NCBI GenBank assembly: GCA_947576945.1
Contig: CANPTH010000008.1
Location: forward strand, 1 to 64,000
DNA: 64,000 nucleotides
From: an uncultured Lachnospiraceae bacterium
Lineage (GTDB): Bacteria > Bacillota > Clostridia > Lachnospirales > Lachnospiraceae
Direction of reading: 5' to 3'
The position numbers and the translations under genes were made by a program. The notes below the pieces were generated by a model. It did no database searches. It was not told the DNA's origin and saw only the letters and a program-made list of their open reading frames with translations. Shown here in pieces: positions 49,904 to 59,163 of this stretch; the first letter of the stretch is position 1, and each line of letters starts with the position of its first letter.

Positions 49904-50803
49904 ATGGAGAAGGCATATAAACTGGAATTTGCCGGAGAGCGGACAGGCAGCCTGTATGTGAACTGCTGCGGGCTTTCCCGAACGGAAGGCCTGCACAGCT
50001 TTGGACCGGCACTAAAACCTCATTATCTGGTTCATTATATATTGAGCGGCAAGGGAAGATTCTCTATCGGGGGTAAGGAATATCCATTGGAAGCTGGATA
50101 TGGATTTCTGATCACACCCGATGAGCTGGCATTCTATCAGGCAGACGAAAATGATCCGTGGACATATGTGTGGGTGGGTTTCAGCGGCACGCAGGCGGCG
50201 GAATATGTGAATAATATCGGGTTGTCTGTGAGACAGCCCGTTTTTCGGTCGGAGGATTCACAGCAGCTGTATCAGATCGTAAAGGATATGATGGAGCACA
50301 ACACTTTCGGGCTTTCCAATGATCTGCGCCGTAACGGGCAGCTGAGTATCTTTTTGTCCGTTATAGCGGAGGGGACAAGAGTGGAGGAAAAGAATGAAAC
50401 AGACCGGGCCAACACTTACGTCCGCAAGGCAATCTCTTTTATCCAGAGTAATTACTGCAATTCCATCAAGGTGACGGACGTGGCCAGGTATGTCTGTATC
50501 AACAGAAGCTATCTGTATACGCTTTTCCAGAATTCCATGGGGATGTCGCCGCAGCAGTTTTTGACGGCGTTTCGAATCACCAAGGCTACGGAACTGTTGC
50601 AGCTGACTTCACTTCCGATTGAGAGTATTGCACTGTCATGTGGTTATCATGATCCGCTGGTATTTACCAAGGCCTTCCGGCAGATGAAGAAGATGACGCC
50701 CACGGCCTATCGCAGGGAAATGCAGAAGGGGGAGACGAGACGCAATAAGGCGTATCTGAAAGAGGTGGAGGATTTTATCAATCAGATCAACAGCTTAAGA
50801 TAG
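49904..50803 (+). CDS. AraC-family regulator
   Basis: N-terminal cupin-like; C-terminal AraC HTH (INRSYLYTLFQNSMGMSPQQFLTAFRITKATELLQ). Confidence 0.92.
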   Translation: MEKAYKLEFAGERTGSLYVNCCGLSRTEGLHSFGPALKPHYLVHYILSGKGRFSIGGKEYPLEAGYGFLITPDELAFYQADENDPWTYVWVGFSGTQAAEYVNNIGLSVRQPVFRSEDSQQLYQIVKDMMEHNTFGLSNDLRRNGQLSIFLSVIAEGTRVEEKNETDRANTYVRKAISFIQSNYCNSIKVTDVARYVCINRSYLYTLFQNSMGMSPQQFLTAFRITKATELLQLTSLPIESIALSCGYHDPLVFTKAFRQMKKMTPTAYRREMQKGETRRNKAYLKEVEDFINQINSLR

Positions 50804-51083
50804 TATTCACGAAAAAGGCAGATCGCATTTGTGCGGCGAAACCTTTGCAACATTTTGACAGGTTTGTGTAACAATGAGATATTTAAGTTATGCCGGCTTT
50901 TTTATATGATAACAATACCTTCAATTAACAAAGACATATATACTTTAAAGCGGGATAATTTCAGTATTTTCCTGTTCACTGAGGGTATAGTAAACGACAT
51001 AACATATTTGCAGTAGTTGAGAACAGTGGAAGCCGAAGACGGGAAGACTGTGGGACAGTGAATAAGAGAAGGAGGACATCTGA

Positions 51084-52247
51084 ATGAAAGAAGCAGTATT
51101 GAAGAAGTTTGGGGAACTTTATGGGGATACGCAGGGCGTCAATGTTTATTTTGCGCCGGGCCGTGTGAATCTTATCGGAGAACATACGGATTACAATGGG
51201 GGACACGTTTTTCCCTGTGCACTGACCATTGGCACTTATGTTGCAGCCCGGAAGAGAGCAGATAGAAAGTTAACATTCTATTCCATGAATTTTGACAGGC
51301 TGGGGGTTGTTGAAGGCAGTCTGGATGATCTGACACCGGCTAAGGAAGCAGAATGGACGAATTATCCGAAGGGAGTTATGTGGGCCTTTGCGGGAAGAGG
51401 CATGGAGATGGACTGTGGACTGGATATCGTGCTGTACGGCAATATTCCCAATGGTTCCGGCTTATCGTCTTCCGCATCTTTGGAAGTAGTGACAGGTTAT
51501 GTATTGAAGGATCTGTATGGATTCGATGTGACGAATGTGGATCTGGCGAAGATCGGGCAGTATTCGGAGAATAATTTCAACGGTATGAACTGTGGCATCA
51601 TGGATCAGTTTGCATCTGCCATGGGTAAGAAGGATAACGCTATTTTCCTGGATACGGCGGATTTGTCTTATGAGTATGCACCGCTTGTGCTGGACGGCGC
51701 AAAGATTGTGGTGACCAACAGTAATGTTAAGCATTCGTTGGTAAATTCGGCTTACAATGAGAGAAGAAGCGAATGCGAGAAGGCATTGGAAGAACTGCAG
51801 ACGGTGGTCGATATTAAGGGGCTGGGCGATCTGACCGAGGAACAGTTCGAGGCTCACAAGGAGGCAATTAAGAGTGAGGTGCGCGTGAAGAGAGCGAAGC
51901 ATGCGGTCTATGAAAACCAGAGGACGATCCGTGCGGTGGCTGCATTGAAGAACAATGATTTAAAGCTTTTTGGTGAGCTGATGAATGCTTCCCACGTGTC
52001 CCTGCGCGACGACTATGCGGTATCCTGTGAGGAGATTGATGTGCTGGTGGAAGAAGCGTGGAAGGTGGACGGTGTGATCGGATCCCGCATTACAGGCGGC
52101 GGTTTCGGCGGCTGCACAGTGAGCATTGTTCGTGATGAGGCTGTGGATGCTTTTCAGGAGAAGGTCGGAGCGGCGTACAAAGAACGTGTGGGCAGGACGG
52201 CTGACTTCTATGTGGTAGAGATTGGAGACGGGCCGCGCAAATTATAA
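51084..52247 (+). CDS. galK: Galactokinase
   Basis: APGRVNLIGEHTDYNGGHVFPCAL; GNIPNGSGLSSSASLEV; GGGFGGCTVSIV. Confidence 0.97.
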   Translation: MKEAVLKKFGELYGDTQGVNVYFAPGRVNLIGEHTDYNGGHVFPCALTIGTYVAARKRADRKLTFYSMNFDRLGVVEGSLDDLTPAKEAEWTNYPKGVMWAFAGRGMEMDCGLDIVLYGNIPNGSGLSSSASLEVVTGYVLKDLYGFDVTNVDLAKIGQYSENNFNGMNCGIMDQFASAMGKKDNAIFLDTADLSYEYAPLVLDGAKIVVTNSNVKHSLVNSAYNERRSECEKALEELQTVVDIKGLGDLTEEQFEAHKEAIKSEVRVKRAKHAVYENQRTIRAVAALKNNDLKLFGELMNASHVSLRDDYAVSCEEIDVLVEEAWKVDGVIGSRITGGGFGGCTVSIVRDEAVDAFQEKVGAAYKERVGRTADFYVVEIGDGPRKL

Positions 52248-52341
52248 AGTGCAGAGCAGTGACAGCAAGGTTATTGTTCACTGAGGGTAAGCAGATTTCA
52301 AATAGAGTGACTGAGAACAGTGCGCAGAAACGAGGAGAGCT

Positions 52342-53847
52342 ATGATTCAGAAAAATATTAGAAAACTGGTGCGGTATGGGCTGCAGACAGGCCTGATCAC
52401 AGAAGAGGATAAGATTTATACGACCAACAGGCTATTGGAGCTGTTTCAGCTGGATGAGCTGGAAGAGAGCAGCGATGATGTCAGTATGAGCGTGGAGGAA
52501 CTGGAAGGGGTACTGGCACAGATGATGGACTACGCGTACGAGCAGGGCATCATGACGGAGAACAGTATCGTATATCGGGATCTGTTTGACACGAAGATCA
52601 TGAGTATGCTGGCGCCAAGACCCAGTGAGGTGATTGCCGGATTCGAATCCAGATATGAGAAAAGCCCGGCGGAGGCGACGGAGTATTTCTACAAGCTGAG
52701 CCAGGATACGGATTATATCAGAAGATACCGGATCAAGAAGGATCAGAAATGGATCGCGCCTACAAAGTATGGAGATCTGGATATCACTATCAACCTGTCC
52801 AAACCGGAGAAGGACCCCAAGGCTATCGCGGCGGCCAAGACTGCGAAGCAGAGCGGTTATCCGAAATGTCTGCTCTGCATGGAAAATGAAGGTTATGCGG
52901 GCCGTGTGAACCATCCGGCAAGGCAGAATCACAGAGTGATTCCGGTGGTAATCAACGGCAACCGCTGGGGATTCCAGTATTCCCCTTATGTATATTATAA
53001 TGAGCACTGTATCGTGTTCAACTCACAGCATATTCCGATGAAAATTGAGCATGATACGTTCTGCAAGCTGTTTGATTTCGTGAAGCAGTTCCCGCATTAT
53101 TTCGTGGGTTCCAACGCGGATCTGCCGATCGTGGGCGGTTCCATATTAAGCCACGATCATTTCCAGGGCGGTCATTATGAGTTTGCCATGGCAAGGGCGC
53201 AGGTAGAGAGGACCTTTACGATCAGAGGGTTTGAGGATGTGGAGACTGGAATCGTGAACTGGCCTATGTCTGTGATCCGTATCTCGGCTGAGGATTCCGA
53301 CAGGCTGGTGGCGCTGGCGGACGTGATCCTGAATGCGTGGAGAGGCTATAGCGACGAGGCGGCATTTATCTTTGCCGAGACCGACGGGGAACCTCACAAT
53401 ACGATTACGCCCATTGCCAGAAAAAGAGGGGATAAGTTCGAGCTGGATCTGGTGCTGCGCAACAACATTACGACTGCGGAGCATCCGCTGGGTGTCTATC
53501 ATCCCCATGCGAATCTGCATCACATTAAGAAGGAAAATATCGGCCTGATCGAAGTGATGGGTCTGGCGGTACTGCCTGCCAGATTGAAGGATGAGATGGA
53601 GAAGCTGGCTGAAGCAATTCTTGCCGGTGCAGATCTGCGAAAGGATGAATTGCTGGAGAAACACGCTGACTGGGTGGAGGAGTTCCTGCCGGGATATTCA
53701 CAGGTCAACAAGGATACGGTGATGGATATTATTCATAAGGAGATTGGCAACGTGTTCATGCAGGTGCTGGAGGATTCCGGTGTTTACAAGAGGAATGAGG
53801 AAGGCCGGGCGGCGTTTGACAGATTTATGAAGTCTCTCAATCGATAG
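52342..53847 (+). CDS. galT: UDP-glucose--hexose-1-phosphate uridylyltransferase (Gram-positive type)
   Basis: YPKCLLCMENEGYAGR; ILSHDHFQGGHYEFAM; follows galK. Confidence 0.95.
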   Translation: MIQKNIRKLVRYGLQTGLITEEDKIYTTNRLLELFQLDELEESSDDVSMSVEELEGVLAQMMDYAYEQGIMTENSIVYRDLFDTKIMSMLAPRPSEVIAGFESRYEKSPAEATEYFYKLSQDTDYIRRYRIKKDQKWIAPTKYGDLDITINLSKPEKDPKAIAAAKTAKQSGYPKCLLCMENEGYAGRVNHPARQNHRVIPVVINGNRWGFQYSPYVYYNEHCIVFNSQHIPMKIEHDTFCKLFDFVKQFPHYFVGSNADLPIVGGSILSHDHFQGGHYEFAMARAQVERTFTIRGFEDVETGIVNWPMSVIRISAEDSDRLVALADVILNAWRGYSDEAAFIFAETDGEPHNTITPIARKRGDKFELDLVLRNNITTAEHPLGVYHPHANLHHIKKENIGLIEVMGLAVLPARLKDEMEKLAEAILAGADLRKDELLEKHADWVEEFLPGYSQVNKDTVMDIIHKEIGNVFMQVLEDSGVYKRNEEGRAAFDRFMKSLNR

Positions 53848-53902
53848 AAATGATCTGACCTTATGGCAGTTCGCAGGAAACGACGTTGGAAAATAGAAAT
53901 GA

Positions 53903-53930
53903 GGCGGGATCTTTGGATCCCGCCTTTTAG
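53903..53930 (+). terminator. Terminator after galT
   Basis: GGCGGGATCTTTGGATCCCGCCTTTT. Confidence 0.8.
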
Positions 53931-54081
53931 ACACGCGGCATAACTGCCGGTGCGTAGATCAGTCTTGGCAGAAAAGAAGGTGGTACTTTTCCGGTTTATG
54001 GGGATTGCTCTGCCAATCTGATAGAAATGCGTTTTTCTAAGCAAAATGCGTTTTTGTAATATTGTAAATGTGTTGATAAAA

Positions 54082-54429
54082 TCAAAGCTGTATGTCCATA
54101 CCCAGCATATTTTGTACAAAGCTGTCACATGCCCTCTGCTGCCAGGGATTCAGCTGTTGGTACATAGACATATGATTTTGATATTTTTGCAGGTGGAACT
54201 TATCGTTTGCCAGCAGCAGATCTGCGTTAAGACGTTCTTCGGCAAGATACAAAACATAGTCTGTAGAGACATGAAAGAAACGTGAAAGATCACATATAAG
54301 AGAGGCATCCGGCGTGGATATCCCACATTCGATCTTACTCAGCGTGGATTGGTTCAGGTTTAAATCCTTTGCCAAGGCCTGTTGCGATAATTTTTTTTCT
54401 AAGCGTAATTTTTTAATTCGTGTTTTCAT
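54082..54429 (-). CDS. XRE-family HTH regulator
   Basis: IKKLRLEKKLSQQALAKDLNLNQSTLSKIECGISTPDASLICDLSRFFHVSTDYVL. Confidence 0.9.
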   Translation of the reverse strand: MKTRIKKLRLEKKLSQQALAKDLNLNQSTLSKIECGISTPDASLICDLSRFFHVSTDYVLYLAEERLNADLLLANDKFHLQKYQNHMSMYQQLNPWQQRACDSFVQNMLGMDIQL

Positions 54430-54613
54430 TCTCTTTACCCTTCTATTATTGTAGGTTAATTTGCCGCAAGAAATATTCCAATTTACAATAAGGGTATTAT
54501 GTAAAGAATATTTTAGAGGAAGAAATCACGAATGGTAGTAGAAAGAGAAATACAGGTATTATATATTGTAGAAAGAACCGTATTACTCGACAAAACAGGC
54601 AAGGGGGTAAGGT

Positions 54614-54673
54614 CGCAGAGCAGAATTTGAAATTCTGCTCGCGGCCTCAGCGTAAAACGCTTCGGAATGGGGG
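54614..54673 (+). repeat. Dispersed repeat R, copy 2 (immediately upstream of exonuclease gene)
   Basis: CGCAGAGCAGAATTTGAAATTCTGCTCGCGGCCTCAGCGTAAAACGCTTCGGAATGGGGG. Confidence 0.75.
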
Positions 54674-54678
54674 TAATT

Positions 54679-55395
54679 ATGACAGAATCATATGTGTGTA
54701 TAGATCTGGAGACTACAGGGCTGAATCCCAGGAGAGACAAAATTATTGAGATTGGGGCAGTGAAAGTAGAAAATAACAGGATTGTTGAGAAATGGGAGAC
54801 TTTTATAAATCCGAATCGAAGACTTGAGGAGCGTATTAGCGCGCTTACCGGAATCTGCGATGAGCAGTTGTCAAAGGCGCCTGTGATAGAAGAAGCGCTG
54901 CCAAAGCTGCTGGCATTGACAGAGAATAACATACTTCTGGGACACAGGGTGTTGTTTGATTACTCTTTTATCAAAAAGGCGGCTGTCGATGGGAAGCTGT
55001 CCTTTGAGAGAAATGGGATTGATACGTTGAAGATAGCGCGAAAATATCTGATAAATTTAGAAAGCCGCAGTTTGGGTTATCTTTGCAGTTACTATAATAT
55101 CAGTCATAATGCGCACCGGGCGTTGGGGGATGCGGAAGCTACCGTAGAGCTGTATCAAAGATTGGCGGAAGAATTTTACGAGCAGGAGAAGGCGGAAGGA
55201 AACCGAAGCCTTTTTGTGCCGAAGGCACTGACGTATCATGTAAAAAGGGATACGCCGATTACGGTATCCCAGAAAGAACAGTTATATAAATTGAGAGACA
55301 GGCATAAACTGATAATAGACTATGATATCGAGAGGCTATCCCGCAGTGAGGCTAGTCGGCGGATTGATCTGCTTCTTGCAGAATTCGGACGATAG
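54679..55395 (+). CDS. 3'-5' exonuclease (DnaQ/PolC-type)
   Basis: YVCIDLETTGLNPRRDKIIEIGAVK; LGHRVLFDYSFI; HRALGDAEAT. Confidence 0.92.
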   Translation: MTESYVCIDLETTGLNPRRDKIIEIGAVKVENNRIVEKWETFINPNRRLEERISALTGICDEQLSKAPVIEEALPKLLALTENNILLGHRVLFDYSFIKKAAVDGKLSFERNGIDTLKIARKYLINLESRSLGYLCSYYNISHNAHRALGDAEATVELYQRLAEEFYEQEKAEGNRSLFVPKALTYHVKRDTPITVSQKEQLYKLRDRHKLIIDYDIERLSRSEASRRIDLLLAEFGR

Positions 55396-55969
55396 ATTTC
55401 TGCATGGCAGAATTCAGGACTTCTGCGATCGGATAGAGATGCCCGATCTTCTCGGGCGTATGCTGCTCCTTATAGATCTGACACAGCAGACGATAGGTGC
55501 TGCTGATATCCGTTCCTGTGGATACGGCGAATTCCAGCATCTGACAGGCCTCGTCAATATGGCCTGCATCATAAAGAGCCTGCGCCCATTGCTGCAGGGT
55601 GCGGACAAGAAGCGTATAATTCTGGTCGTATTGTGTCAGCAGGTCAATATTGGGCGCTCCGTAACGAAGCTTTAATTCTGTGTTACTGATGCCGGTAAAA
55701 TTGACAACAGGCAGGTCTTTTAATGTCATAACAATCTGCCTGTAATCGTCGATCTTTGGAACGTCGGGCAGCAGTGACATGGGAAACTGTTCCACGGGAA
55801 TATGGATATAATCCAAATCGTCCAGGGATTTGCGTCTGGTGCTGTTGGCTTCCCGCTCTCTTGTCCAGAAATCCTGTTCTATGGCTTCCTGTGTCTTCTT
55901 ATTCCTGCGGATATTGACGGCAATGGCGATGGAGAGTGTGGCAACACTTGCAAAAAACACTAAATTCAT
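55352..55969 (-). CDS. Hypothetical membrane-anchored protein, possibly TPR-like
   Basis: N-terminal TM, ALYDAGHIDEACQMLEFAVSTG...; tail-to-tail overlap of ~44 nt with exonuclease gene. Confidence 0.6.
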   Translation of the reverse strand: MNLVFFASVATLSIAIAVNIRRNKKTQEAIEQDFWTREREANSTRRKSLDDLDYIHIPVEQFPMSLLPDVPKIDDYRQIVMTLKDLPVVNFTGISNTELKLRYGAPNIDLLTQYDQNYTLLVRTLQQWAQALYDAGHIDEACQMLEFAVSTGTDISSTYRLLCQIYKEQHTPEKIGHLYPIAEVLNSAMQKSIVRILQEADQSAD

Positions 55970-56028
55970 ATATAATATCCTTTCAGTAAACTTTTAATAT
56001 GCGATAATTGTCGAAAGAGGGGCGTCTT

Positions 56029-56130
56029 ATGTTTAACATGAAAAAGAAAACAAAGAAGATCATTTCCTCCATAATTATAGTCATTCTTGTATTGTCAATG
56101 GTTATGCCGCTTATTGCGACAACTTTGTAA
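56029..56130 (+). CDS. 33-aa single-TM small protein
   Basis: MFNMKKKTKKIISSIIIVILVLSMVMPLIATTL* with AGAGGGG RBS 7-8 nt upstream. Confidence 0.65.
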   Translation: MFNMKKKTKKIISSIIIVILVLSMVMPLIATTL

Positions 56131-56341
56131 TTTTGTGAAACACATAACAGAGGAACAGATTGTCAGGCTGTTATATTTGATACGATTATATTCTAACATA
56201 TATTTGACAGCAGAGCAATTTGTGGTTTTTCGGGTAATATCGGGATTATTGCGGCGCATATTGCGATGAGCGGTTGCAGGGCCGTGTATAATAACTATTT
56301 TGATGCAGGATGAGGGCGCATAGAAAGAAAGGCAGGTTTAT

Positions 56342-57910
56342 ATGAAAAAATGGTCTGTGGCATTGGCGGTGACAATGACAGTAATGTATACTGCTGCCAT
56401 GCCGGTGCATGCCAAAGGGGATAAAATCGAATCAGGTATTTATGTCAATGACATAAATCTGGCTGGTATGACTGTTGATGAGGCCAGACAGGCGATAGAA
56501 TCTTATGTGGAATCTTATGGGGATGCGCAGATCACTCTGCATGCCGTTGATGAGGGGACGATTGTTACGACGGCAGCCGAACTGGGACTGAAGTGGGGCA
56601 ATGAAGAGATCCTGGAGGAGGCGGCCAGATTCGGACGGGATGGTGACATATTACAATGTTATAAGGAATTGAAGGATTTAGAATACCAGAACAGGATATA
56701 TGAAGTCGGCTTTGATTTTGATAAGAATAAGATCAGGACTCTCATCGAAGAAAATGCCGAACAGTATGATCAGGAGGCGGTGAATGCGTCTCTGACTAAA
56801 ACAGAGACCGGTTTTCAGGTTACGGAGGGACAGCCGGGTATTATAGTTGATACAACGGCGTCCACGGATGCGGTCTACGAATATCTGCTCAGTGAGTGGA
56901 ACGGTGCAGCGTGTGACATTGATCTGGCAGTTACGGTGGCTGAACCGATGGGGACTGCGGAAGAGCTGTCGAAGGTAAAAGATGTGCTCGGTACCTTTAC
57001 CACCAGCTACTCATCTTCCGGCGGAGCCAGGAGTGCGAATGTGACAAATGGCTGTACCCTGATCAACGGGACTACTTTATATCCGGGAGAAGAATTTTCG
57101 TGCTATGAGGCGGTGGCTCCCTTTTCGGAGGCGAACGGGTACTATATGGCGGCATCGTATCTGAGCGGCCAGGTGGTAGACAGTCTGGGCGGCGGCATCT
57201 GTCAGGTGTCCACTACCTTATATAATGCGGTTCTGCTGTCTGAACTGGAGGTGACGGAGCGGTACAATCATTCGATGATCGTTACCTACGTGGATCCTTC
57301 TGCCGACGCGGCGATCGCAGAGTCTTCAGGTAAGGATTTTAAATTTAAAAATAATACGGATCATCCTGTTTATATAGAGGGAATTACGACGCCGGATAAG
57401 CAGATCACTTTTACGATCTATGGCGTGGAGACGAGGGCCAGCGGCCGTGAAGTGGTGTATGAGAGCGTTGTTCTGGAAAGAATCCCTCCGGATACAGAGG
57501 TAATCTACACAGATGCATCCCGCCCTGTGGGCTACTGTTCCGTACAGTCGGCACATATTGGATACAGAGCGCAGCTGTGGAAGGTAGTGCGTGAGAACGG
57601 TGTGGAAGTGAGCAGAGAGCAGGTCAACAGCAGTTCTTATATGAAGGCGCCGAGAAGCGCGACGGTGGGGATCGCCACCGAGGACGAAGGGGCGTATAAT
57701 GCCATTATGGCAGCGGTGGCCACTAACAGCATTGATCAGGTAAAGGCAGTGGCGGGAGCCTATAAGGCGGCAGCCGATGCCGCGGCGGCGGAAGCTGCTG
57801 CAGCAGAGGGACAGGGACAGCCGCCCGCTCCGGCAGATGCGGGAGCGCCGCCCCCGGCGGAAGGGCAGGCACAGCCGCCTCAGCCGCAGGAAGGGGCGCC
57901 TGCACAGTAA
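56342..57910 (+). CDS. VanW-family protein with Pro/Gln/Ala-rich C-terminus
   Basis: Signal peptide; FSCYEAVAPFSEANGYYMAASYLSGQVVDSLGGGICQVSTTLYNAVLLSELEVTERYNHSM. Confidence 0.92.
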   Translation: MKKWSVALAVTMTVMYTAAMPVHAKGDKIESGIYVNDINLAGMTVDEARQAIESYVESYGDAQITLHAVDEGTIVTTAAELGLKWGNEEILEEAARFGRDGDILQCYKELKDLEYQNRIYEVGFDFDKNKIRTLIEENAEQYDQEAVNASLTKTETGFQVTEGQPGIIVDTTASTDAVYEYLLSEWNGAACDIDLAVTVAEPMGTAEELSKVKDVLGTFTTSYSSSGGARSANVTNGCTLINGTTLYPGEEFSCYEAVAPFSEANGYYMAASYLSGQVVDSLGGGICQVSTTLYNAVLLSELEVTERYNHSMIVTYVDPSADAAIAESSGKDFKFKNNTDHPVYIEGITTPDKQITFTIYGVETRASGREVVYESVVLERIPPDTEVIYTDASRPVGYCSVQSAHIGYRAQLWKVVRENGVEVSREQVNSSSYMKAPRSATVGIATEDEGAYNAIMAAVATNSIDQVKAVAGAYKAAADAAAAEAAAAEGQGQPPAPADAGAPPPAEGQAQPPQPQEGAPAQ

Positions 57911-57989
57911 ACTTACATCATGCTTAGCCTGCCGTCGGGCGGGCCGCATGGCCATCCAAGCTGTGAAAGTCGAAGACTTTCATAGTAGA
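57906..57989. repeat. Dispersed hairpin repeat, copy 4; supplies stop codon of VanW gene
   Basis: AGTAAACTTACATCATGCTTAGCCTGCCGTCGGGCGGGCCGCATGGCCATCCAAGCTGTGAAAGTCGAAGACTTTCATAGTAG. Confidence 0.85.
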
Positions 57990-58050
57990 CAACAAAATAT
58001 GCAGGTTATGATAAATCGGAGGCAGGCAGGATACAGCCGGGCGTGAAGAG

Positions 58051-59073
58051 ATGAGATGTGGAAAAGTTTCGGAGAACGTATTGAAACGTTCTGTCCTGAA
58101 GTATATAAAGACGCATAGAGAAGAAGTGGTAAGTGGCGCAGCTCTGGGGGAGGACTGCGCCGTTTTATCGTTTGGCGAAGGATATGAGACTGTGCTTTCC
58201 ACGACGCCGGTTATGGCTGCGGCGGAGCGGATCAGTACATATGCCATTCCTATGGCGCTCAACAATGTAGCCGCGGCAGGGGCGGAGCCGGTGGGCGTGA
58301 TGCTGGCGGTTCTTTTGCCGGAGGAGACGGAAGAGAGCGGGCTGCAGCTGATGATGGGGCAGGCGGAAGAGGTGTGCCGTGGGTGCGGCACGCAGATTCT
58401 GGGCGGACATACGGAAGTAACGCCTGCCGTCGACCGGCCGTTGATGACTGTGACCGGCGTGGGAAAACGGGAGGCCGCACGAGCCGGTTCCCTGCGGGGA
58501 ATCAGGGAAGAACAGGATATTGTGGTCAGTAAATGGATCGGGCTGGAAGGTACGGCGCGGCTGGCGTCGCGGTACAGGCAGCAGCTGTGCACCAGATATC
58601 CGGTCCGCATGATCGACGAGGCGGCAGCTTACGACAGATATCTGTCCGTGATACCGGAGGCCGCCACCGCCGTGAAGTCCGGCGTTTGCGGGATGCATGA
58701 TGTTTCCAGAGGAGGGATCTTCGGAGCCTTATGGGAACTGGCACAGCGGGCAGGCGTTGGACTGGAGATCGACCTGAAGAAAATACCCTTGAAGCAGGAG
58801 ACGGTGGAGATCTGTGAATTTCTGGAGCTGAATCCTTATGAGTTGTTGTCGGGCGGCTGTCTGCTGATGGTGACGGATAACGGGCAGGCGCTCACGGATG
58901 CGCTGGCGCGGGAAGGAATCCCGGCGGCAGTCATCGGCAGGACGACGGCCGGAAAAGACCGGGTGATCTATAACGAAGACGAGAAACGGTATCTGGATAA
59001 GCCAAAGGCAGACCAGATCTATGCGCTGGCCCAAAGGGATAGAGACAGACAGGAAGTTTCATCTATTTTATGA
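58051..59073 (+). CDS. AIR synthase-related (HypE/ThiL-like) protein
   Basis: GEDCAVLSFGEGYETVLSTTPV; ILGGHTEVTPAVDRPLMTVTGVG; HDVSRGGIFGALWELA. Confidence 0.85.
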   Translation: MRCGKVSENVLKRSVLKYIKTHREEVVSGAALGEDCAVLSFGEGYETVLSTTPVMAAAERISTYAIPMALNNVAAAGAEPVGVMLAVLLPEETEESGLQLMMGQAEEVCRGCGTQILGGHTEVTPAVDRPLMTVTGVGKREAARAGSLRGIREEQDIVVSKWIGLEGTARLASRYRQQLCTRYPVRMIDEAAAYDRYLSVIPEAATAVKSGVCGMHDVSRGGIFGALWELAQRAGVGLEIDLKKIPLKQETVEICEFLELNPYELLSGGCLLMVTDNGQALTDALAREGIPAAVIGRTTAGKDRVIYNEDEKRYLDKPKADQIYALAQRDRDRQEVSSIL

Positions 59074-59090
59074 TATTGCATGGGAACAGG

Positions 59091-59144
59091 AAGAATAGTA
59101 AAGACAGCAAGAATAGTAAGAACAGTAAGAATAGTAAGGACAGG
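59091..59144 (+). repeat. 18-bp tandem repeat x3
   Basis: AAGAATAGTAAAGACAGC|AAGAATAGTAAGAACAGT|AAGAATAGTAAGGACAGG. Confidence 0.9.
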
Positions 59145-59163
59145 ATGGAGGAAAAGAAAGAGT

